Shown here one piece after another: positions 54,490-61,284 of a DNA stretch of 64,000 nt. The stretch is taken from contig CAVRAU010000001.1 in NCBI GenBank assembly GCA_963719055.1, positions 124,001 to 188,000 on the forward strand, in the 5' to 3' direction. Below the pieces are notes generated by a model. That model worked only from the letters and a program-made list of their open reading frames with translations, was not told where the DNA came from and did not search any database. A program made the position numbers and the translations under genes. Source of the stretch: CAXMQZ01 sp963719055 (GTDB lineage Bacteria; Acidobacteriota; Thermoanaerobaculia; Multivoradales; JAHEKO01). Position 1 is the first letter of the stretch. Each line of letters opens with the position of its first letter.

Positions 54490-55608
54490 TCAGGCCGCAT
54501 CCGATCCTGAGGCCGGATGAGCCAGCACCTGTCGCACCATCAAGAAAACGGTGTACAAGCCAACCACGAGCAGACCGGCGAACAGTAGGAAGTTGCCCCA
54601 CTGGGGTGCGGCAACCAGTTCGAACTGCGAGGTCACTGGCTCCAGATACAGCCCCCGTACCTGATGACGTGTGATGGCCATGACGCCGATGGTCAGGATC
54701 ATGGAGGCCAAGGTGCCGGTCACCAGCCCTGGCTGCTCCACCGGGCTCTTCGAGCGCGCCAGCATGATGATCAGGCCGACGCCCAGCAAGATCGAGAGAC
54801 TCAAGGGGCCAAGGGTTGCCGGCCCTCCCTTCATCAGCCCCGACAGTACCGGTCTCGGCAACACCAGCATCAGAACGAACCCGTCGACGACCAGGATGAG
54901 CGTGGTCCACAGGGCCCACTTCCAACCGTAGGCTGCAATCCGTCCGTTCAGCTCTCGATCGGCCCCCGCAGCCACCTGTCGGATGGCCCACCAGGCGATG
55001 ATCAGGCCGCTGAGCCCAAGAGATGCAAGGACAAAATGGAAGAAGCGTGGGAAGTAGGCCGGATCCCCGAGAATGGACCAGGGATCGACCGCCAGTGCCG
55101 CCCACTTCTCCGGCTGGGAGTGGATCAGGTTGACGGCCACATGGATCATGGCGATGACAAGAAACAGCAGAGCTGCCACCAGCAGCCAACCGGTACCGCC
55201 AGAGCCTCGGGTCGGTGTGCCCTTGAACTTGTAGAGATAAGCAGAGTAGTAGCCGAACATCAGAAAGACCAACAGGAACAGCCACACCCAGGAAATCAGG
55301 ATGGTGGCGGTGTAGAAGTACTGCTGGTAGAGGACCTGCACGAACAACAAGGGTGCGATGCCCGTCGTGATCGTCAGAGAGATGCCATAGGTGTTCACAG
55401 CCATCAGGCGGCTCGCCAGGACCGTTCGGTAGTCGCCCGGACGGCCACCGCTGGCCAGCTGGGCCAGCGCTGCCATCACGGTCCCCCCCAGAGTGACATT
55501 CAGAAAGAGCATATGAACAAAGAAGGTAAACACCAGGAGGACGTGGAAGAGCCACGGGGGCCCTGGGATCGGAAACGGATCGACAGCCGGGATCCATTCG
55601 GTACTCAT
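54490..55608 (-). CDS. CydA-like membrane protein (second of pair)
   Basis: A 372-residue protein with about nine membrane helices. The first helices carry His residues (PPWLFHVLLVFTFFVHMLFLN), as in the quinol oxidase subunit I-type fold of cytochrome bd, and it resembles the partner at 55605 in layout. No CxxCH is present. The ATG overlaps the stop of the partner (ATGA at 55605-55608), so the two probably form one complex. I cannot assign a named enzyme; a quinol-oxidising membrane module for the adjacent multihaem cytochromes is an inference. Confidence 0.7.
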   Translation of the reverse strand: MSTEWIPAVDPFPIPGPPWLFHVLLVFTFFVHMLFLNVTLGGTVMAALAQLASGGRPGDYRTVLASRLMAVNTYGISLTITTGIAPLLFVQVLYQQYFYTATILISWVWLFLLVFLMFGYYSAYLYKFKGTPTRGSGGTGWLLVAALLFLVIAMIHVAVNLIHSQPEKWAALAVDPWSILGDPAYFPRFFHFVLASLGLSGLIIAWWAIRQVAAGADRELNGRIAAYGWKWALWTTLILVVDGFVLMLVLPRPVLSGLMKGGPATLGPLSLSILLGVGLIIMLARSKSPVEQPGLVTGTLASMILTIGVMAITRHQVRGLYLEPVTSQFELVAAPQWGNFLLFAGLLVVGLYTVFLMVRQVLAHPASGSDAA

Positions 55609-56969
55609 CTTGGGTCTCCTTTCGCCACGACTCGCGACGGTGTCGTTGCCAGGTCGGCCAGGTATTCGACCAAGGCTTCCATCTCTTCCTCGGTGCCGAC
55701 AAAGGGTGGCATGAACGGGTAGTCCAACTCGGACATGTCGACGACTTCACCCTCGTCCAGGGTGACAAAGGCCTGACCCTGGTCGGCGAGCGCGAAGAGG
55801 ACACCATAGATCATGTCCGGGTCCTCGGGGAGAGAGTCGCGGATCGCCAGATATCCGTCGAGCGTGTGGCAGCTGGCGCACTGCGACCGAAAGACCTGTC
55901 GGCCAGGAGTCGCCTCCTCACCGGCGATCTCCTTGGCCGCCCAGCGTGCCTTGCTGAGAATGCCAGCCTCATTCAGGGTCTCGATCTCATCGATCCGGAT
56001 CCCGTTCGAGAACATGAAGTCGTGAATGAGAAACGGTTTTCGGGTGCCCTCCCGAAGACGCTCGTAACCCCCGAAGAAGGCGAAACCCGTCAGTGAGATG
56101 AGCAGAATGGGAATCAACTTGGCCCGCTTGGGCAAAGCCACCAGAAAGACCAAAGACAAGATCAGCATCGCCGTCAGGGACCACATCAGGAAGTGCCGCG
56201 TATCCGCGAGACCCACCAGTCCAGGTGCATCGCCCAGGAACAGGGCCCGAGTGGTCTCGGGGAGCGCGCCTTCCCACCACCGATACCCCAGATAGGACAT
56301 CAGCCCACCGACCACAGCCCAGATGCCCAGATAGCGCAGGAGCCGGGGCTGGTCCGTTGGGTTCGCCTTCCGGGCCGGCCACAGCATAAAGGCCACCGCC
56401 ATCATTACGGCAATGCCGGTGCGCAGCAGAAGAGACGGGTAGTAGGTGGGGTTGAAGAAGCCGTCCCAGAAATTCCCTGTTGTCAGCCACCGACCGGGAG
56501 TCAGCATGAAGGTGATGATGCCGTTGATGACCACCAGGGAGAGGTAGGCGGCCACGAAGTAGATCCAACCCACCAGAACATGGGTCTTCTTGGAGATCTT
56601 CTGCCAGGTCGCGTAGTAGACGAGCGCCGCGACAATCTCGACGACGAAGAACACCCACTCGATGGCCCAGCCCCAGACATAGTTACGGATCAGAGCCGAG
56701 ATGGCGGTCGGCGAGATGAGGCCCGCCACGACCCAGATTCCCACCCCCGAGATGGCTCCGAAGACCGTGGAGATCAGAATCAGCACCAGCGAGGATCGTT
56801 GGGCGAGATTCCTGAACTCCAGGTCTCCCCGACGCACTGCCAGGGTCTCGGTCACAGCAATGACCAGACCGCCGCCGATCGCAAAGTGGGAGACGATGAC
56901 GTGGGTAATGGCGACAAGTCCCATCAGGACGCCACCGCCCATGGCGATATCCCAGATCGGATAGTCCAT
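55605..56969 (-). CDS. CydA-like membrane protein with C-terminal monohaem cytochrome c domain
   Basis: A 454-residue protein. About eight helices form a CydA-like N-terminal part (VAITHVIVSHFAIGGGLV, IEWVFFVVEIVAALVYY), followed by a cytochrome c domain with one haem site CASCHTL near residue 365 and a probable axial Met in DYPFMPPFVG. This membrane-plus-c-haem fusion would take electrons from quinol and give them to a periplasmic cytochrome. The second membrane protein follows by overlap. The gene is divergent from the cytochrome c554 gene across a palindrome-rich region. Confidence 0.8.
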   Translation of the reverse strand: MDYPIWDIAMGGGVLMGLVAITHVIVSHFAIGGGLVIAVTETLAVRRGDLEFRNLAQRSSLVLILISTVFGAISGVGIWVVAGLISPTAISALIRNYVWGWAIEWVFFVVEIVAALVYYATWQKISKKTHVLVGWIYFVAAYLSLVVINGIITFMLTPGRWLTTGNFWDGFFNPTYYPSLLLRTGIAVMMAVAFMLWPARKANPTDQPRLLRYLGIWAVVGGLMSYLGYRWWEGALPETTRALFLGDAPGLVGLADTRHFLMWSLTAMLILSLVFLVALPKRAKLIPILLISLTGFAFFGGYERLREGTRKPFLIHDFMFSNGIRIDEIETLNEAGILSKARWAAKEIAGEEATPGRQVFRSQCASCHTLDGYLAIRDSLPEDPDMIYGVLFALADQGQAFVTLDEGEVVDMSELDYPFMPPFVGTEEEMEALVEYLADLATTPSRVVAKGDPR

Positions 56970-57048
56970 TCCGTCCCCTTTCTGTCTCTTGTTGATCCGT
57001 AATCTGGAATCGGGTCGCCCTCCGACCCGATTCAGTACGAGTCGAGAC

Positions 57049-57132
57049 TATACCTCCAGGGGTATATAATCACCCGACACCGGCGGGTGGATTTCGTCCC
57101 ACCTCTCAGGGTGGGAACACCGGCACGGTGTT
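57049..57132 (+). promoter_or_regulatory. c554 promoter with overlapping operator palindrome and three leader palindromes
   Basis: TATACC at 57049-57054 and GGTATA at 57061-57066 form a 6-bp inverted repeat whose right half overlaps a perfect -10 TATAAT (57065-57070). No good -35 is seen. Downstream stand CACCCG/CGGGTG (57071-57076 with 57084-57089), CCCACC/GGGTGG (57098-57103 with 57109-57114) and AACACC/GGTGTT (57116-57121 with 57127-57132). The first palindrome resembles CsoR/CstR-family operators in its ATACC...GGGGTAT form; that assignment is an inference. The site lies between the divergent CydA-like and c554 genes. Confidence 0.5.
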
Positions 57133-57176
57133 CGCATAGGATTCTCATCGGAAACAACCATGGAGGTTTGGAGAAC

Positions 57177-58250
57177 ATGAGGAAAGCGACTGTTTTGGCG
57201 GCCTTCTTGGCAGCAACCGTGATCTCTCTTCCCGCCTTGGCTCAGGACCATGAGTTTGTCGGCACCAAGAACTGTCGGAAGTGCCACATCAAGCAATGGA
57301 AGTCCTGGTCTGAAACCAAGATGTCTCAGGCTTTCGAGAGCCTGAAACCAGGCGTCGACACAGAGGTCAAAGAGCAGCTGGGGCTCGACCCGCAAGCGGA
57401 CTACACCGCGGATGAAGCTTGCGTTTCCTGCCACGTCACCGGCTGGGGAAAGACCGGCGGCTTCACCAGCGAAGAAGACACGCCCGAGCTGGCGGGCATC
57501 GGCTGCGAAGCCTGCCACGGTGCCGGCGGCACCTACACTCAAGATGGCTACATGACCCTGAAGAACAAGGAATACAAGCGAGCGGATCTGGTGGCCGTGG
57601 GCCTGACCGATCCGATCGACGAATCGGTCTGCGTGCAGTGCCACAACGAGAACGTGCCGATCCCCGACTACACCTTCGATTTCGCCACCAAGAAAGCCGA
57701 GGGGACCCACGAGAGCTCGCCGTTGAAATACAACCACGACTATGACAGCGGCACGATGCCGGAGAACAGGTCGGCACAGAGGCCGGCCACTACGAAGAGA
57801 CAGGCCGGCTGGGCCCTACTCGAGCGCGGCCGGTCCGATCGCACGTTTGGGCCAGTAATGCCGCGACTTGCAATGAGATGCGACAATGAACATCGCCAAC
57901 TCCTGCAGGTCCTGCTGACCGACACGCCGAGTCGCGACGCTCGCCGTCACCGTGGACGGGGCTCCCTTCGCCAGCCTGGTGCCGTTCGCCATGACCCACG
58001 GCTTCGGGACTGCGCTGATCCATGCCTCGAGTCTCGCCAGACACAGCGCCGGCCTGTCCTCCGGTGCACCCTTCTCCCTGTTGATTCACGAACCCGACAC
58101 CCAGCCGGAGACCAATCCCGCGCAGCTGGCCCGGGCAACCCTGCTGGGCTCGGTCGAACCCCTGGCCAGGGACAGCGACGCCTACAGCCAGGCGCGAGAT
58201 CAGTATCTGGCGAAGTTTCCGAAGAGCCAGATCACCTTTCAACTGGGTGA
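57177..58250 (+). CDS. Tetrahaem cytochrome c554-like protein, C-terminus uncertain
   Basis: Signal peptide (ATVLAAFLAATVISLPALAQ), then FVGTKNCRKCHIKQWKSW and four haem sites CRKCH, CVSCH, CEACH and CVQCH, as in cytochrome c554/c552-type carriers. The natural protein probably ends soon after SPLKYNHDYDSGTM (near 57756). From there the frame runs without a stop through a 27-bp palindromic repeat (57769) and into the next gene, giving the long reading to 58250. In the first part of that next gene it even shares the frame. Loss of a stop through an indel or repeat insertion is the likely cause. The gene is the first of a plus-strand unit. Confidence 0.85.
   Translation: MRKATVLAAFLAATVISLPALAQDHEFVGTKNCRKCHIKQWKSWSETKMSQAFESLKPGVDTEVKEQLGLDPQADYTADEACVSCHVTGWGKTGGFTSEEDTPELAGIGCEACHGAGGTYTQDGYMTLKNKEYKRADLVAVGLTDPIDESVCVQCHNENVPIPDYTFDFATKKAEGTHESSPLKYNHDYDSGTMPENRSAQRPATTKRQAGWALLERGRSDRTFGPVMPRLAMRCDNEHRQLLQVLLTDTPSRDARRHRGRGSLRQPGAVRHDPRLRDCADPCLESRQTQRRPVLRCTLLPVDSRTRHPAGDQSRAAGPGNPAGLGRTPGQGQRRLQPGARSVSGEVSEEPDHLSTG
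57769..57795. repeat. 27-bp palindromic repeat inside the c554 reading frame
   Basis: GGTCGGCACAGAGGCCGG followed by CCACTACGAA matches the dispersed unit with three changes. It lies at the C-terminal end of the cytochrome reading frame. Confidence 0.7.
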
Positions 58251-58350
58251 TTTCACCTTGTACGCCCTGACAGTCGAGAGCTGTCGATTCGTCGCCGGCT
58301 TTGGCAAGGCCTTCGATGTGTCGCTCGACGAGCTGGCAGAGTTGGCCTAG
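57858..58350 (+). CDS. Pyridoxamine-5'-phosphate-oxidase-fold (HugZ-like) protein, one frame change
   Basis: The start MPRLAMRCDNEHRQLLQVLL is in the frame of the upstream cytochrome; after a frame change near 57927 it continues ATLAVTVDGAPFASLVPFAM and LIHASSLARHSAGL to a TAG at 58350. The sequence matches the split-barrel FMN-binding family that includes HugZ haem-utilisation proteins (the later ESCRFVAGFGKAFDVS is characteristic). Length is about 163 residues, missing the C-terminal DUF2470 part. As read, translation could begin at GTG 57952. Confidence 0.7.
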
Positions 58351-58364
58351 AGGAGGGAGGCCGC

Positions 58365-58781
58365 ATGTTCCGTCGCATCCTCCTGCCAGTCGACCTCACG
58401 GACAAGAACGAATCTGCGTTGGCCACTGCCCGCGAGCTCCTGGCGGAATCCGGCGCGGCGGTTCTCTTACATGTCATCGAGGCCATCGCGGACGCTCCTT
58501 TCGAGGACATGCAAGACTTCTATCAACGCCTCGAGGAGAAGGCCCGCTCGGGGATGAGCTCCATGGCCGCCAGCCTAGCCTCCGCGGACCACGCCGTCGA
58601 GCAACATGTCATCTACGGTCGCCGGGCCACCGAGATCGTCTCGTTCGCGCAAGAGAACGCGATCGACCTCATCGTCATGACCTCCCGCAAGTTCGACCCC
58701 AACCGACCCGAGACCGCATGGGTCTCGATCAGCCATCAGGTGGCGGTCCTAGCCCGCTGCCCGGTCTTGCTCCTCAAGTAG
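58365..58781 (+). CDS. Universal stress protein
   Basis: A 138-residue USP (RILLPVDLTDKNESALATARE, then AIDLIVMTSRKFDPNR). The usual GxxGxxxxxxxxxG(S/T) nucleotide motif is degenerate here (SRKFDPNRPETAWVSIS), so ATP binding is doubtful. It is 14 bases after the HugZ-like gene and converges on the next USP gene. Confidence 0.88.
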   Translation: MFRRILLPVDLTDKNESALATARELLAESGAAVLLHVIEAIADAPFEDMQDFYQRLEEKARSGMSSMAASLASADHAVEQHVIYGRRATEIVSFAQENAIDLIVMTSRKFDPNRPETAWVSISHQVAVLARCPVLLLK

Positions 58782-58796
58782 GGGAGGGCCTCGCGC

Positions 58797-59683
58797 CTAC
58801 ACCAGAGCTGGTGGCACGAACCAGACGGGGCAATTGGCTCCGTGCAGGATACTCAGGGTGGTCGTGCCGAAGAGAAACCGCTTCAGCAGGCCCTTGCCAT
58901 GAGCACCCATGACGACGCACAGCGGCTCCATCTCTTTTGCTGCCCGCAGGATCTCTTCCACCGGATCTCCGACGCGGGCGTGAACCGTGACCTTCGTCGG
59001 CCAGCGACTCGGGCACCAGGGCGATCAGACGCTCCTTGGCTGCAGCCACCTCTCTTTCCTCTTGCTCGGTCCCGTGTCCGCTCTTGACCACGTGGAGCAG
59101 ATCGACCGCGTGGGGCATACCCTCGGCGACCTCGAGCGCAAACCGCAGGACCCCCTGAAAACGCCCCGAGAAGTCCACGGGAACCAGAAACCGCATCTGC
59201 TCTACCGGTGGATGCTCCGCGGCGTCGAAGATCTCGCGGGGCTCATAGGACTCCCCGATGGTCAGTACCGAGCACGGCGCCTGGATGACGATGCGCTCGG
59301 TCAGCGAATCGTGGTCAGCGCTCGTCTTGCCGTGAGTCCCCATGATGATGAGATCCGCGGGTAGGCCGCGGGAGACGAACAACACCGTATCTTCGATGGG
59401 GCCCTTGGTGACTCGGGCCTCGTACTCCACCCCCTCCGGGATCTGCGCAAAGAGCTGCTCGAGTTGTGCGGGTACTTCTTCGGCCTTTTGCTCCGCATCC
59501 GATTCGTGATCCTCGGACCACATCCAGGAGACGGACAGATACCCCGGTGGCCTCACATCCAGGTTGTGATGAAGAACCAACCGGGCCCCGATCCGTTCGG
59601 CAAAGCTCCACTCCCATGCGCAGATTGCGATCGGAGATCGGGGTGAAATCAACGGGACAGTGAATCGTGCGGATCTCTGGCAT
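58797..59683 (-). CDS. Tandem universal stress protein (two USP domains), two frame changes
   Basis: The start MPEIRTIHCPVDFTPISDRN at 59683 breaks near 59610 and continues in the long frame with RIGARLVLHHNLDVRPPGYL and LIIMGTHGKTSADHD, the end of domain one. Domain two begins MRFLVPVDFSGRFQGVLRFAL and breaks near 58985; a third frame ends VVMGAHGKGLLKRFLFGTTT and CPVWFVPPALV with a TAG at 58797-58799. Joined it is about 295 residues with two nucleotide-binding motifs, like UspE. It follows the PLP lyase gene by ten bases. Confidence 0.78.
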
Positions 59684-59693
59684 TCTCGTCTCC

Positions 59694-60996
59694 TCAAGGT
59701 ACCTCGACGACTTCGGTCTCCTCCACGGCAATCTGATCCAGGGCGTAGGCGAGACAGCCGATCAGATCGTCCGGATGCTCGATCCCCACCGACAGACGCA
59801 CCAGGGCCGGCGTGATGCCGATGGCCTTCTGCTCTTCCACCGGTACATCGGCATGCGTCATGGTGGCTGGGTGCTCGATCAGGGACTCGGTGCCTCCGAG
59901 ACTGACGGCCAGCTTGATGAGCTTGACCGAGTTCAAGAATCGAAAGGCTTCCTTTTCGCCGGCATCCTTCAAGGCGAAGGCGATCATGCCCCCAGGACCG
60001 GTGCACTGTTTGTCGTAGATCTCCTTCTGCCGATCATCCTGCAACAGGCCCGGGAAATGCACCGCACTCGACCTGTGGTTGCTTCACCAACCACGCCGCC
60101 ACCTGCTCGGCGTTCTTCGCGCGCACAGGTGATGCGCAGCTTCGCCGTCTCCAGCGAGCGCATCAGCAGCCAGGCCGAGAAAGGGCTCGAGCATGGTGCC
60201 CAGAATCGTTCGATACATCTTGACGCGATCGATCGAGCTCGGCCGACCCCAGGGCCACACCTGCCACCAGATCGCTGTGTCCACCGAGGTACTTCGTGGC
60301 CGAATACAGCACCAGATCCGCACCGTGGAGCAGTGGCTTCTGATAGAGCGGACCGAGAAACGTGTTGTCGACGATACACAGAGCGCCGTTGCGGTGGGCC
60401 ACCTCGGCCATGGCCTCGATATCGGTCATGACCATGGTGGGATTGGCCGGCGTCTCCAGAAAGATCACCTTGCGGAGGAGTCCCGGCCTCCTCGAGCTGG
60501 AGGCAGATCCTCTCCACCTCCTCGGCCTCCGCCCCGGCCATGAACTCCCGCGTCACAATGCCACGCTCGGGAAGAATCGTCTCCAACAACAGATCGGACC
60601 GCCATAGATCGGGCGGGAGAAGACGACCGACTCACCCACGGCCACCAGGGCCAGCAACGATGTGGATATCGCCGACATTCCGGAAGAGAACACCGCCCCG
60701 GCTTCGGCCTCGTCCCACAGATTCAAGCGTTCTTCGAGAATCTCCAGATCGGGATTGTTGAGTCGACTGTAGATCAGCCCCATCGGCCGTTTGGGGTCCC
60801 TCTCTTTCAGGCCATAGGCGTACTCGAAGAACTCCTTGCCCTCTTCGGCGGTCCGAAAGGCGAACGTCGAGGTCTGGAATATGGGGGGTTTGATCGACCC
60901 TTCCGACCATTCGGGGACGTAGCCGTGACTCATCATGAGGCTCTCCGGCTTCATCCCGGATAGCTTCGGTGGCGGTGGGTGACGTCGATGGCGCAT
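59694..60996 (-). CDS. Cys/Met-metabolism PLP-dependent lyase, at least five frame changes
   Basis: The N-terminus at 60996 (GGAGG upstream) leads to SIKPPIFQTSTFAFRTAEEG and YSRLNNPDLEILEERL, then SSGMSAISTSLLA. Further pieces in other frames give ERGIVTREFMAGAEAEEV, FLETPANPTMVMTDI, the PLP-Lys site VLYSATKYLGGHSDL, then LRITCAREE and the C-terminal VKLIKLAVSLGGTESLIEHP and RLSVGIEHPDDL to 59694. This is the cystathionine gamma-synthase/methionine gamma-lyase family; which reaction it catalyses is not decided. The breaks fall near 60597, 60478, 60228, 60178 and 60065. It is divergent from nifJ. Confidence 0.85.
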
Positions 60997-61034
60997 GCGG
61001 ATACCTCCAGTTTGATCATGACTCCGTGCACCCC

Positions 61035-61062
61035 GTTATACCAGAGTTCTACGGGTAGCCAA
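61035..61062 (-). promoter_or_regulatory. Promoter of the PLP lyase gene
   Basis: On the minus strand TTGGCT (complement of 61057-61062) and TATAAC (complement of 61035-61040) are separated by 16 bases, about 39 bases before the ATG at 60996. The palindrome at 61067-61084 lies immediately upstream of the -35. Confidence 0.55.
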
Positions 61063-61066
61063 TCGA

Positions 61067-61131
61067 CCCACCCAGGGGGGTGGGAATTCACTCCGAAATA
61101 CCCCTTGAATTGCCACCCCAAGGGGTATATT
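61067..61131 (+). promoter_or_regulatory. nifJ promoter region with two operator-like palindromes
   Basis: CCCACC at 61067-61072 and GGGTGGG at 61078-61084 form one palindrome. ATACCCCTTG at 61098-61107 and CAAGGGGTAT at 61119-61128 form a perfect 10-bp inverted repeat with an 11-base spacer; its right half overlaps a -10-like TATATT (61126-61131). The same arrangement (GGGGTATA running into the -10) is found before cytochrome c554. The form resembles CsoR/CstR-type operators, which is an inference. Confidence 0.5.
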
Positions 61132-61185
61132 GAGCGCAGTTCGACCGTGCTAGTTTTCGCTCTGGCGGCTGAACGGCTTGCCGAC

Positions 61186-61201
61186 GGCCGGCACAGAGAC
61201 C
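61186..61201. repeat. Partial 27-bp palindromic repeat in the nifJ leader
   Basis: GGCCGGCACAGAGACC is the left half of the dispersed unit; the right half is lost (CACGAGACC follows). It lies 84 bases before the nifJ ATG. Confidence 0.6.
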
Positions 61202-61284
61202 ACGAGACCAGTCGTTTCATCGACGGTCGAACCACGGCAGGACCTTGCCCTCAAACCACTACTCACGAGGAAGAAGCGAGAATC

